This document shows positions 1 through 11,502 of a DNA stretch of 64,000 nt, piece after piece. Each line of letters begins with the position of its first letter. Position 1 is the stretch's first letter. This DNA comes from Serripes groenlandicus (Eukaryota; Mollusca; Bivalvia; Cardiida; Cardiidae). The stretch is taken from the NCBI GenBank assembly GCA_031761405.1, contig JASEVX010000001.1, positions 195,999,706 to 196,063,705 of the forward strand, in the 5' to 3' direction. Below the pieces are notes generated by a model. It saw nothing but the letters and a program-made list of their open reading frames with translations, was not told where the DNA came from and made no database searches. The position numbers and the translations under genes are program-made.

Positions 1-399
1 GCTGCAATTTGTGTTGTATGGAGGGAAATGACGAATGAAGGTTATCAGAAATGTGATTTAACTTAACACTTTTTCGATAATACAGAATATTGGTAAAATG
101 ATCTGCGTTCAGGTTTCATTGATCTTTTGATAGAATAATGCAATTAGAAAAGTAAAACAGCACCCCGGGATAGAGGTGAACAAAACAATAAATTGAGCCC
201 ATATGGTTCTTGTTTCATCTCTAGAGTATAGAACAGAATAGATGTAAATTATTTTTTGAAAACTCGAAACGTCTATGCGTTTAGGTAGCCAAGTTTCTTT
301 CATCCAAACGAACAAATATGCCTTTTTGCATTACATGATTCAATTATATTGTTGGCATATAGTGAATTAAAGTAGTTCGATTTCGACACCCTATAGTTA
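1..399. other. unassigned AT-rich sequence
   Basis: No gene, RNA or repeat is recognisable. The 68-codon minus-strand open frame at 109-315 shows no domain and no flanking splice signals, and is treated as chance. Confidence 0.5.
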
Positions 400-1816
400 G
401 TAATGTCAGGTCTGTCGACTCACCTTGAAGTGTGTAATGTCAGGTCAATCGAGTCATCAACACCTTTAAGTTGGTAATGTCAGGTCTGGCGACTGACCTT
501 GAAGTGGGTAATGTCAGATCAGTCGATTCACATTGAAATGGGTAATGTCAGGTCAGTCGACTCACCTTGAAGTGTGTATTGTCAGGTCAGTCGCCTCACC
601 TTGAAGTGGGTAATGTCAGGTCATTCGATTCACCTTGAAGTGGTTATATCAGGTCAGTCGACTCACCTTGAAGTGTGTAATGTCAGTTCAGTCGATTCAC
701 ATTGAAATGGGTAATGTCAGGTTAGTCGACTCGCATTGAAGTGTGTAATGTCAGGTCAGTCGAGACATCAACACCTTTAAGTTGGTAAGGTCAGGTCTGT
801 CGACTCACCTTGAAATGGATAATGTCAGGTCAGTCATCAACACTTTAAGTTGGTAATGTCAGGTCAGTCATCGACACCTTTCAGTTGGTTATTTTAGGTC
901 AGTCGACTCGATTTGAAGTGTGTAATGTCAGATCAGTCGACTCACATTGAAGTTAGTAATTTCAGATCAGTCGATTCACCTTGAAGTGGGTAATGTCAGG
1001 TTAGTCGACTCACCTTGAAGTGGTTATATCAGGTCAGTCGACTCACCTTGAAGTGTGTAATGTCAGGGCAGTCGATTCACCTTAGAGTGGGTAATGTCAG
1101 GTCAGTCGATTCATCAACACATTGCAGTGGGTAATGTCAGGTCAGTCGATTCATCAACACATTGACGTGGGTAATGTCAGGTCAGTCGATTCATCAACAC
1201 ATTGACGTGGGTAATGTCAGGTCAGTCGAGTCACATTGATGTTGGTAATTTCAGGTCAGTTGACTTACCTTGAAATGGGTAATCTTAACAGTCGACTCAC
1301 CTTGAAGTGGGTAATGTTAGGTCAGTCGACTGACCTTGAAATGGGTAATATCAGGTCAGTCGACTCACCTTGAAATGGGTAATCTCAACAATCGAGCCAC
1401 CTTGAAGTGGGTAATGTCAGGTCAGTCGACTGACCTTGAAGTGGGTAATGTCAGGTCAGTCGATTAACCTTGAAGTGGATAATATCAGATCAGTCGACTC
1501 ACCTTGAAGTGGGTAATGTCAGATCAGTCGATTCACCTTGACGTGGGTAATGTCAGGTCAGTCGAGCCACCTTGAAGTGGGTAATGTCAGATCGGTCGAC
1601 TCACCTTGAAATGGATAATATCAGATCAGTCGACTCACCTTGAGTGGATAATGTTAGATCAGTCGACTCACCTTGAAGTGGGTAATGTCAGGTCAGTCGA
1701 CTCACCTTGAAGTGGGTAATGTCAGGTCAGTCGACTCACCTTGAAATGGATAATATCAGATCAGTCGACTCACCTTGAAGTGTGTAATGTCAGGTCAGTC
1801 GACTCACATTGAAGTC
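400..1816. repeat. 34-bp satellite array with GTCGAC dyads
   Basis: About 40 degenerate head-to-tail copies of a 34-bp unit, roughly GGTAATGTCAGGTCAGTCGA followed by CTCACCTTGAAGTG. The unit contains the dyad GTCGAC. A variant carries an extra ATCAACAC segment; it occurs singly near 450, 770, 840 and 870 and in a cluster at 1110-1230. Stops occur in all frames, so the array is not coding. Edges are sharp: unrelated AT-rich DNA resumes after about 1816. Confidence 0.93.
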
Positions 1817-2450
1817 TATCTATCAACTGTTTTAATATCTTCCGTTCCACATAATTGAATTCATATTGTGAATATCGTATTGTTTTTGGTCTAACATGTT
1901 AAACATTACTTTTGGAGGCATTTACATGCTTTTTTTAAGTAACGTTTAGTAACACCGGTAATTCTGATTTGGTAGCAACACTTTGGATAAAAATGTTAAC
2001 ACTTTACTGCTACAAGCTAAACATCATTTATACTTTTACAAATTGAGGAAACAAATGCCATAATTTTAATAATTTAATTTTCAGATTAAGTTAAATTTCG
2101 CAAAAAGCTTCAAAAGTGACAAATTTGATGCAGCAGAGGATACTACAAAAATTTAATTCCAGATTGAGTTAAAATGTCATATTTTAATGGTAAATTTGTG
2201 TGTTTTAGAGAGATTATATTCATCCTTTTTGCATACTTTCATATTGTTTCGTTCACTTTGCATTGCATTGGTTATGATTTTAAACTTTGGAAAATGTAGT
2301 ATGTGAAAAGAAAAAGACATGCCCCTGCCTTTCGATCAATGGCAACTATTGGGGTCCAGACCAACCTGCGTCCGAATAGTTTGATCAACCTCCACTATTT
2401 GAAAATGAACCGTCCAGGTAATAAGGAAGTAATAGTGAGGCATTCTTACT
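1817..2450. other. unassigned AT-rich sequence
   Basis: No gene or recognisable repeat was seen in this stretch between the 34-bp satellite and a decayed MITE. Confidence 0.5.
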
Positions 2451-2454
2451 GTTA

Positions 2455-2824
2455 ATAAACTCTTTCCCACATACAACACATATGATTCCGATGACTTTTA
2501 AAACAATTCGACAAAAACACGGATACTATATATGAATGGAAGATTAACTTTAATTAAGTTGAAGATATTGTGGCAAACATATAAAAGTTTAGTTTTATAT
2601 GTAGCCGGACAATGATGGCTAAGTTGAGACTGTGCGGATACAACCTATCTGCAGCAGCAAATATATGGATGATTTACTGATTTATGGACAATCTATATAT
2701 ATGAAAGTTAATATAGTTTAAAAAGTTGAAGAAGAAGGAGAATGTTCTCCCTTTGTCACACTGTTTTACAAAGTATTCTGCTACAGGTGCGTAAAGATGT
2801 GTCTGTATTTGGGATATGATTAAA
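2455..2824. mobile_element. decayed TTAA-MITE leading into a satellite
   Basis: The left end reads CTCTTTCCCACATACAACAC. The centre holds the diagnostic inverted core (gaagaaggagaatgttctcc, then ctttgtcacactgtttt), followed by the outer motif TCTGCTACAGGTGCGTAAAG. The right end, expected to be ATGTGGGAAAGGGTTAA, is replaced by TTTGGGATATGATTAAAA, which is the first monomer of the following 41-bp array. It is therefore a degenerate member of the common palindromic family (best copies: 33904-34133 and 63526-63761). Confidence 0.7.
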
Positions 2825-3333
2825 AAGGCATGACCATAGTATTTTATAAGTGGATATGGTTAAAAAAGGCATGACCATCGTATTTTATAAGTGGATATGG
2901 TTAAAAAAGGCATGACCATCGTATTTTATAAGTAGATATGGTTAAAAATGGCATGACCATTCGTATTTTATAAGTGGATATGGTTAAAAAAGGCATGACC
3001 ATCGTATTTTATAAGTGGATATGGTTAAAAAAGGCATGACCATCGTATTTTATAAGTGGGTATGGTTAAAGAAGGCATGACCAACGTATTTTATCAGTGA
3101 TATGGTTAAAGAAGGCATGACCATCGTATTTTAAAAGTGGATATGGTAAAAGAAGGCATATGGTAAAAGAAGGCATGACCATAGTATTTTACAAGTGGAT
3201 ATGGTAAAAGAAGGCATGACCATCGTATTTTATAAGTGGATATGGTTAAAGAAGACATGACCATCGTATTTTATAATTGGATATGGTTAAAGAAGGCATG
3301 CATTGTTTTTTATAAGTGGGAAAGGGTTGAACT
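2825..3333. repeat. 41-bp satellite derived from a MITE end
   Basis: About 12 copies of a 41-bp unit (AAGGCATGACCATCGTATTT followed by TATAAGTGGATATGGTTAAAA). The AAGTGGATATGGTTAAA part resembles the MITE terminus AAGTGGGAAAGGGTTAA. The last monomer, near 3311-3331, carries an almost exact AAGTGGGAAAGGGTTGAA. The array directly continues a MITE copy on its left. The 62-codon plus-strand frame in its last copies is not a gene. Confidence 0.9.
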
Positions 3334-4255
3334 CGAGAGGGAAGAGTTAAAAAGGATTTACTTACTTACGGACATACAACAGTTCATTTTAAGGACAACC
3401 CAAGTATTCAGTGTCATATCTTGACTATATGTGAAAGGGCGTGTAAATTGATAAGCAGTAATTAAAGGCTATCGCTAACAATTAGATATTTCACCCATAG
3501 AAGCGATATTCGTTAACTTGAAATTAAAAGTTAAAAGTTTGAAACCTTCATTAATAAACAATTGAGTACAGAAAGTCACTTTTCTGACACCGCTTGGCAG
3601 ATTATAAACAATATGTATGAATATAACATGTAATTGTTTCTATATTGGCTAACCTTTAAGTTGATGAAATGGATGACACAACTTAAGTTGATAGAAAAGT
3701 GTCGTGAGTACGACGTAGGTGATATACATCTAAAGGTATAATTAACTCGTAAACTATTTTGAGCTTTGTTGATCTGGGGTGATTATAAAATCAAATCGGT
3801 GTAGTGTTTCTCCATTTATCCAATAAGACTAATAGACTCATTTTTAAAAATCATTCACATAAATTTCTTTTTAAAATTATCGAGCCATTCAAAGCGTTTT
3901 GTAACCGAAGTTAAACGTTTCCCCTTGCCATTAATTTCCAACAAATCGCAAACACAATGCGCAGATCAACAACAAATGTTTACATGTATGTTTAAATAAT
4001 ATTTCTTTGATTAAAGTTATTTGCGTAAATATTCGAAATTATAATGTATTTCCCTAATTTTAAGCAACGGACATCTCTTATCTTTGATTTTTACATATTT
4101 AGCAAGCAATATCCGAGCGATGACATACATTATAATTACTCATTGTTTATATGACAAGAAAGGAAGCGCAAACTCTCAATTAAACTACAAAAAGTAAGTA
4201 TCAAACATATAAAACGCCTCTCAGATCCACTTGTAGTTAACGATATTGACGATAA
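3334..4255. other. unassigned sequence
   Basis: No gene, RNA or repeat was recognised between two satellite arrays. Confidence 0.5.
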
Positions 4256-4261
4256 AGAAAA

Positions 4262-7200
4262 AGAACGCAGAACGAGAAGTATAACATGTAGAAGAAGACA
4301 GAACAAGAAGTAGAAGAAGTTGAAGAAGAAGGAACAAGAAGTAGAAATAGAAAAAGAACACAGAACATGAAGTAGAACAAGTTGAAGAAGAAGGAACAAG
4401 AAGTAGAAATAGAAAAAGAACACAGAACATGAAGTAGAACAAGTTGAAGAAGAAGGAACAAGAAGTAGAAATAGAAAAAGAACACAGAACATGAAGTAGA
4501 ACAAGTTGAAGAAGAAGGAACAAGAAGTAGAAATAGAAAAAGAACACAGAACATGAAGTAGAACAAGTTGAAGAAGAAGGAACAAGAAGTAGAAATAGAA
4601 AAAGAACACAGAACATGAAGTAGAACAAGTTGAAGAAGAAGGAACAAGAAGTAGAAATAGAAAAAGAACACAGAACATGAAGTAGAACAAGTTGAAGAAG
4701 AAGGAACAATAAGTAGAAATAGAAAAAAGAACACAGAACAAGAAGTAGAAGAAGTTGAAGAAGAAGGAACAATAAGTAGAAATAGAAAAAAGAACACAGA
4801 ACAAGAAGTAGAAGAAGTTGAAGAAGAAGGAACAAGAAGTATAAATAGAAAAAGAACACAGAACATGAAGTAGAACAAGTTGAAGAAGAAGGAACAAGAA
4901 GTATAAATAGAAAAAGAACACAGAACAAGAAGTAGAACAAGTTGAAGAAGAAGGAACAAGAAGTAGAAATAGAAAAAGAACACAGAACATGAAGTAGAAC
5001 ATGTAGAAGAAGAAGGAACAAGAAGTAGAAAAAGAAGAAGAACACAGAACATGTAGAAGAAGAAGGAACAGGAAGTAGAAATAGAAAAAAGAACACAGAA
5101 CATGAAGTAGAACAAGTTGAAGAAGAAGGAACAAGAAGTAGAAATAGAAAAAGAACACAGAACATGAAGTAGAACAAGTTGAAGAAGAAGGAACAAGAAG
5201 TAGAAATAGAAAAAGAACACAGAACATGAAGTAGAACAAGTTGAAGAAGAAGGAACAAGAAGTAGAAATAGAAAAAGAACACAGAACATGAAGTAGAACA
5301 TGTAGAAGAAGAAGGAACAATAAGTAGAAATAGAAAAAAGAACACAGAACAAGAAGTAGAAGAAGTTGAAGAAGAAGGAACAAGAAGTATAAATAGAAAA
5401 AGAACACAGAACATGAAGTAGAACAAGTTGAAGAAGAAGGAACAAGAAGTATAAATAGAAAAAGAACACAGAACAAGAAGTAGAACAAGTTGAAGAAGAA
5501 GGAACAAGAAGTAGAAATAGAAAAAGAACACAGAACATGAAGTAGAACATGTAGAAGAAGAAGGACCAAACAAGAAGTAGAAATAGAAAAAAGAACACAG
5601 AACAAGAAGTAGAAGAAGTTGAAGAAGAAGGAACAAGAAGTATAAATAGAAAAAGAACACAGAACATGAAGTAGAACAAGTTGAAGAAGAAGGAACAAGA
5701 AGTAGAAATAGAAAAAAGAACACAGAACATGAAGTAGAACATGTAGAAGAAGAAGGAACAATAAGTAGAAATAGAAAAAAAGAACACAGAACAAGAAGTA
5801 GAACAAGTTGAAGAAGAAGGAACAAGAAGTATAAATAGAAAAAGAACACAGAACAAGAAGTAGAACAAGTTGAAGAAGAAGGAACAAGAAGTAGAAATAG
5901 AAATAGAACACAGAACATGAAGTAGAACATGTAGAAGAAGAAGGAACAAGAAGTAGAAAAAGAAGAAGAACACAGAACATGTAGAAGAAGAAGGAACAGG
6001 AAGTAGAAATAGAAAAAAGAACACAGAACATGAAGTAGAACAAGTTGAAGAAGAAGGAACAAGAAGTATAAATAGAAAAAGAACACAGAACAAGAAGTAG
6101 AACAAGTTGAAGAAGAAGGAACAAGAAGTAGAAATAGAAATAGAACACAGAACATGAAGTAGAACATGTAGAAGAAGAAGGAACAAGAAGTAGAAATAGA
6201 AAAAGAACACAGAACAAGAAGTAGAACAAGTTGAAGAAGAAGGAACAAGAAGTAGAAATAGAAAAAGAACACAGAACATGAAGTAGAACATGTTGAAGAA
6301 GAAGGAACAAGAAGTAGAAATAGAAAAAGAACACAGAACAAGAAGTAGAACAAGTTGAAGAAGAAGGAACAAGAAGTAGAAATAGAAAAAGAACACAGAA
6401 CATGAAGTAGAACATGTAGAAGAAGAAGGAACAAGAAGTAGAAAAAGAAGAAGAACACAGAACATGTAGAAGAAGAAGGAACAAGAAGTAGAAATGGAAA
6501 AAGAACACAGAACATGAAGTAGAACATGTAGAAGAAGAAGGAACAAGAAGTAGAAATAGAAAAAAGAACACAGAACAAGAAGTAGAAGAAGTTGAAGAAG
6601 AAGGAACAAGAAGTATAAATAGAAAAAGAACACAGAACATGAAGTAGAACAAGTTGAAGAAGAAGGAACAAGAAGTATAAATAGAAAAAGAACACAGAAC
6701 AAGAAGAAGAACAAGTAGAAGAAGAAGGAACAAGAAGTAGAAAAAGAAGAAGAACACAGAACATGTAGAAGAAGAAGGAACAAGAAGTAGAAATAGAAAA
6801 AAGAACACAGAACAAGAAGTAGAAGAAGTTGAAGAAGAAGGAACAAGAAGTAGAAATAGAAAAAGAACACAGAACATGAAGTAGAACAAGTTGAAGAAGA
6901 AGGAACAAGAAGTAGAAATAGAAAAAGAACACAGAACAAGAAGTAGAACAAGTTGAAGAAGAAGGAACAAGAAGTAGAAATAGAAAAAGAACACAGAACA
7001 TGAAGTAGAACATGTAGAAGAAGAAGGAACAAGAAGTAGAAAAAGAAGAAGAACACAGAACATGTAGAAGAAGAAGGAACAAGAAGTAGAAATAGAAAAA
7101 GAACACAGAACATGAAGTAGAACATGTAGAAGAAGAAGGAACAAGAAGTATAAATAGAAAAAAGAACACAGAACAAGAAGTAGAAGAAGTTGAAGAAGAA

Positions 7201-7705
7201 GGAACAAGAAGTATAAATAGAAAAAGAACACAGAACATGAAGTAGAACAAGTTGAAGAAGAAGGAACAAGAAGTATAAATAGAAAAAGAACACAGAACAA
7301 GAAGTAGAACAAGTAGAAGAAGAAGGAACAAGAAGTAGAAAAAGAAGAAGAACACAGAACATGTAGAAGAAGAAGGAACAAGAAGTAGAAATAGAAAAAA
7401 GAACACAGAACAAGAAGTAGAAGAAGTTGAAGAAGAAGGAACAAGAAGTAGAAATAGAAAAAGAACACAGAACATGAAGTAGAACAAGTTGAAGAAGAAG
7501 GAACAAGAAGTATAAATAGAAAAAGAACACAGAACAAGAAGTAGAACAAGTTGAAGAAGAAGAAACAAGAAGTAGAAATAGAAAAAGAACACAGAACATG
7601 AAGTAGAACATGTAGAAGAAGAAGGAACAAGAAGTAGAAAAAGAAGAAGAAGGCATAAGAGGAAGGGGGAGGAGGAGGGGGAGGAGGAGGAGGAGGAGGA
7701 GGAGA
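4262..7705. repeat. 62-bp polypurine satellite (3.4 kb)
   Basis: More than 50 head-to-tail copies of an almost pure A/G unit of 62 bp (measured at 4381-4443): GAAGAAGAAGGAACAAGAAG, then TAGAAATAGAAAAAGAACAC, then AGAACATGAAGTAGAACAAG plus TT. Variants differ by ATG/AAG swaps, TATAAA for AGAAAT and 20-25 bp deletions. It ends in a (GGA)n run at 7663-7703. The complementary strand is open in all three frames for 1,139-1,175 codons because it is nearly all pyrimidine. Three overlapping full-length frames, and a period not divisible by 3, show these are not genes. Confidence 0.95.
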
Positions 7706-7831
7706 AAGACAAAGAAAAAAAATCTAACTCTTTCCGACGTAAAAGCAATTTGCAGTTGACAACTTTGAGCTGATCACATTTAAAATGTAATCTTTATAAA
7801 TAAAAGTGAAATAATTTAAAATAGCTACAAA

Positions 7832-7912
7832 CATTGTGACAAAATGAGAAATTGCTCAAAAGTCTTCTGCTGCAGATAGGTAAAAAAAACGTCTGAAAGT
7901 GAAACATGTTTA
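7832..7912. mobile_element. TTAA-MITE fragment
   Basis: Half copy: GTGACAAAATGAGAAATTGC, then TCTTCTGCTGCAGATAGGT, ending gtttaa. It matches one arm of the palindromic family. Confidence 0.6.
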
Positions 7913-7977
7913 ATACTACAAACAAAGCTAGCATGTGTTGTGATTTAACAAAGAAAGTTTATACATCGTCAATGCAG

Positions 7978-8270
7978 CAAGCCATTGCTCTGATTAAATT
8001 ACACCGAGTCCCGGTATCAAGGAGGGTTGTAAATTCAGGGGTTGTGAGTTCGAGCCTAAGCTCGGTTAAGATTCTTTCCGACTTTTTGACAACATCATTC
8101 GTCTTCCACCAATAGGCTGACAGTTTATGTGGAAAAGCAGCCAGTTGCTTGGGAGGACTGTTGTATGGGGAACTGGTGTCAGAAAAAAGCCAGGAATCAC
8201 ACGGGTAGGTGACACGACATAAATATTGTTGAAAACGGCGTTAAACCCCAATCAATCAAACAATCTGATT
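7978..8270 (+). mobile_element. tRNA-derived SINE copy
   Basis: A B-box-like motif (GTTGTGAGTTCGAGCC, about 8040-8055) is followed by a body shared with the copies at 10850-11105 and, inverted, 60848-61103: TCTTTCCGACTTTTTGACAA, then GTGGAAAAGCAGCCAGTTGC, then the tail GGCGTTAAACCCCAATCAAT. The A-box side is decayed. Short frames in it on both strands are not genes. Confidence 0.75.
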
Positions 8271-8339
8271 GAGATAGACCTACACATATTTAAGTCTAGA
8301 AGAAGAAGAACTCATTTATTATAGGGACGTGTGCATACG

Positions 8340-8546
8340 TTAACTCTTTCAGCGCCGAATTTCTAAAAGTAGACTATTCCATGTTCAAAATCGGACGAAT
8401 CCATTTTTCATGTAGCTTTTTGGAATATTTCGATAACTCAAAGGCAAACATCGCCGATGGCAGGGAAGATAAATTACTAACCGACTCACCTGAATCTGTA
8501 ACGTTTTCAAAAACTTCACTATTGCTATTAACGCTGAAAATGTTAA
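8340..8546. mobile_element. second TTAA-flanked inverted-repeat MITE
   Basis: The left end TTAACTCTTTCAGCG and right end CGCTGAAAATGTTAA form an imperfect terminal inverted repeat bounded by TTAA. The interior is unlike the common MITE. The two opposed 61-62 codon frames over it are chance readings of the palindromic sequence. Confidence 0.55.
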
Positions 8547-8799
8547 CAAATATGAAGCAAACTTAAAATACAATTACGAATTCAACACAAGGAATATATT
8601 CACATAAATATCCTAGAATTTATATGCACAGCTCTCTTTTCGCAAGCAAGTTTCATTTCCCCGTGGCGTTAATCGTGTTGACTATTGACGTAAAACATTA
8701 CAATAATATTGATATGACCAATTAATTCTCTAAAGGCACGGGATATTTGTTTATTCAATGTATTTTACATTCCGTTTTAACAATAGATTGTTTACACAA

Positions 8800-9027
8800 T
8801 TAACCCTTTCTCACACGCACATGTATGCAATTTTACGTATTTACAGCAAATTTCTTATGAAAACATTGTGGCAAAAGACTCATAATGATGAGTAATTTCT
8901 CTTTTAGCAACAATGTTTTGAACTCTATTCAATATTTTTACTTTTATTTTCAGAGGTTTTCCATATTCTTGCATAGATATTGTGAAAGTCGTCTGCTGCT
9001 GATGTGTGCTAAATGGGAAAGGGTTAA
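8800..9027. mobile_element. TTAA-MITE, near full length
   Basis: TTAACCCTTTCTCACACGC at the left and ATGGGAAAGGGTTAA at the right. The central arms read AACATTGTGGCAAAAGACTC and TCTCTTTTAGCAACAATGTT, followed by GTCGTCTGCTGCTGATG. Both ends keep TTAA. Confidence 0.85.
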
Positions 9028-9331
9028 ATTGACTATCTCGCGATTTTAGGGTTACAGTTTTCAATACCACCCTAACTAATTTAACAATTTCTTGAGGTCA
9101 ACACTACGTTGTTTGCATGGTGTCTTACGCCTATTTTAGCTATTTGGTATATTACAATGTTTCCTGTATTATTTATCATGACACCGGCTCATCAGATTAA
9201 ATCCTTCTGGCAGACTTTCTTTAATTTCCTTCTGGACCGATTCTCAATATCTCGATCTCGATGGCATCGATAATTTCCTCTTCCCGAGGTATTTGTTTTT
9301 ATTATATATACCTGTACATTTTCCCACAAAT

Positions 9332-10285
9332 ACATGCAGATTGTCATCCGCAGCTCAGACACGACAGATTAAAATTCCGTATTGTACACGTGTATAATAC
9401 GGATGTGTGACGTCAGACAGTGCGCGGACTACTTTCAGCGAGGTTCCCGTTTTGAATCTGCGCTACGTACATGTAGTAAACTATGCAGACAACCAGTACT
9501 ATTTAGGAAAATCGTTTCTATCTTATGTTTCGAAAACCTAGCGACACATTTTATAAAGAACCTGCAAAAAGTAATTTCCACCCAGAAAACAATGAAAATT
9601 TAATGTGATGATGATATGACATCGTATAAGAATACTTTCTATGGGGCGTGGCCTAAGTATTGCAGAAAATGTTCATCCGGCATTCACCTCTTCATATCAT
9701 GATTTAAAATTGTAATCTCAATGAAAAATTAAATTGAATCTGTATATTTGTTACTTTTTTCACTCTTAATAGATTGTAGGTATATAATAAAAGGAAAATT
9801 ACGTTACAGGAGAGATAAATGGGTCGTATTGCATGACTCGTAGCTTGGAAAAATTCTTATATATAGATATCAATATTTCCACGCTAATTGTCGTAGCCTA
9901 CAATACAAACCAATGTATCGCTCCAGTAACATAATATTCCCTATTTATTATATATCTTTAAATTTCCGGAGAAAATACATGCAGATTGTCATGCGCAGTT
10001 TAGACAAGACAGATTAAAATTCCGTATTGTACACGTATATAATACGGATGTGTGACGTCAGAGCGCGGACTTCTTTCAGCGAGGTTCCCGTTTTAAATGT
10101 GCGATACTTCGAAAACCTAGCGTCAAATTTAATAAAACCCCGCAAATAAAGATTGTGCTAGTCAATTTCTCCCACAAAACAATGGCAATTTAATTTGATG
10201 ATGTTATTGGGTGTGACGTATGTTTTAGAATAAGTATTGTAGTAAATATTCATCCGCCATTCGACTCTTTATTTCAGGATTAAAA
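9332..10285. repeat. direct duplication (about 9332-9705 and 9976-10285)
   Basis: Both segments share, in the same order, CATGCAGATTGTCATCCGCA (or the variant TCATGCGCA), GACAGATTAAAATTCCGTAT, a small dyad CCGTATT...AATACGG, GTGTGACGTCAGA, CAGCGAGGTTCCCGTTTT, CGAAAACCTAGCG and a closing TTCATCCG(G/C)CATTC. The second copy is shorter. This is a dispersed repeat or tandem duplication of an unknown element; no coding signal survives. Confidence 0.75.
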
Positions 10286-10319
10286 AAAAATAACCTTTTC
10301 ACTCTTACGGGTGTATATA

Positions 10320-10693
10320 TAGGGCGAGTTCAGATGGGCTTCTCTAGGATAGAGAACTGACGTCATGTCTAAATATAAATTCAGAAAAACATGCGCACTA
10401 ATGCTTTCCATCTGAACGGTGTTTCTTCGTCTTAGTAGTAAACCATTCGGAACTCTCGGGTAATTCCGTAATACTTCATCATCCATTGATGAAGCATTCA
10501 TCACCGAGGTATTCCGAATGAGTAGTAACATCGTTGGTCGCCATTTTGAAATGCTAGTAACCCCAGGCTTGAGGTGGGTTACTCGGATTCGGGTCAAAAG
10601 GTCAAAATGACGTCACTAAGGTTAAAAGTATCACCGTTCAAATGGATTCCGAGTGCACTCGGGCTGTTCTCGGATCCCATATGAACTCGCCCA
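10320..10693. mobile_element. foldback MITE, about 370 bp
   Basis: Terminal arms GGGCGAGTTCAGATGGG (from 10322) and CCCATATGAACTCGCCC (to 10692) are inverted. Inner arms also pair (TCCATCTGAACGGTG with CACCGTTCAAATGGA; CATTCGGAACTCTCGG with CACCGAGGTATTCCGAATG). This explains the 105-codon minus-strand frame, which crosses palindromic DNA and shows no domain. Confidence 0.75.
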
Positions 10694-10849
10694 TAGTGAT
10701 TTGTTTTCTTCATTAGTGGTCCATATTTTTAATATGATTTATTTATTAGGGGACCATACCCCATGTCGGGAACATGTGGATAATCATACCACTTTGATCG
10801 CATTTAACGTTTTACAAACATTGTGCGTTATGGTCAGATTCCATGGAGA

Positions 10850-11105
10850 CACGTGCAGGTCTTTATTTTACACTGAGCCCCAGCTCGGCGGCTACCATTC
10901 TTTCCGACTTTTGACAATGACAATGAGACAAGCGTCATTCGTCTTTCACTTAAGGACTCAGGTCTATGTGGAAAAGCAGCAAGTTGCTAGGAAAGACTGT
11001 TGTGTGTAGAACTGGTGTGAGAAAGACAATAAACTCATGGAAAGGTGAACTAGTCGCGTGGATATGACTGAACAATTGTTAAAAAAGGCGTTAAACCCTA
11101 ATTTA
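10850..11105 (+). mobile_element. tRNA-derived SINE copy, 5' decayed
   Basis: Same body as 7978-8270: ATTCTTTCCGACTTTTGACA, GTCTATGTGGAAAAGCAGC, AAGTTGCTAGGAAAGACTGT and tail AAAGGCGTTAAACCCTAAT. The promoter half is poorly preserved. Confidence 0.7.
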
Positions 11106-11143
11106 TTAATTCATCAAACAAAACCAAATCTGCACCGTCCGCA

Positions 11144-11371
11144 TTATCCCTTTCCCACATACGACAATTCTGCAGCAGACGTCTCTGAACATATTTTGTC
11201 AAAAAATGGAAAATCTCCATAATTGAATGGATATCCTATGACTAAAAGTGGGAAACATTGTGGCAAAAGGACAAATTGCTCGTTTTGGGCAATTTCTTCT
11301 TTTGTCACTGTTTCCAAAAAGCCGTCTGCTGCAGAGGCGTCAAAAAGCGTCTATATAAGGGAAAGGGTTAA
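11144..11371. mobile_element. TTAA-MITE, full length
   Basis: Left end CCCTTTCCCACATACGACAA (left TTAA changed to TTAT), right end GGGAAAGGGTTAA. Central arms are TGGCAAAAGGACAAATTGCT and GCAATTTCTTCTTTTGTCAC, with GCCGTCTGCTGCAGAGGCGT near the right end. Confidence 0.85.
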
Positions 11372-11502
11372 GACCCTAAATCACTAATCGCATATCAATT
11401 GTATTAGCCGAGCGCCAGGGATGTCAGCCATTGGAGATTACCGTACCTCTGTAGATACAGACCAACCAGCACGTTAGTCTTAGTTCGCAATAAACGCATT
11501 TA

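Noticed and set aside
400..1816. CRISPR-like array
   Set aside because: Units are contiguous and degenerate with no unique spacers, in animal DNA.
2720..2760. Origin of the polypurine satellite from MITE sequence (AGTTGAAGAAGAAGGAGAAT)
   Set aside because: The similarity is about 15 purine-rich bases and easily arises by chance; no edge continuity with a MITE as in the other three arrays.
4136..7748. Three minus-strand open frames of 1,139-1,175 codons (Phe/Leu/Ser-rich, membrane-like)
   Set aside because: They overlap in all three frames of a pyrimidine-only strand. The 62-bp repeat period shifts frame every unit, so no single protein is under selection.
10280..10597. 105-codon minus-strand frame
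   Set aside because: Lies across a foldback element; no domain.
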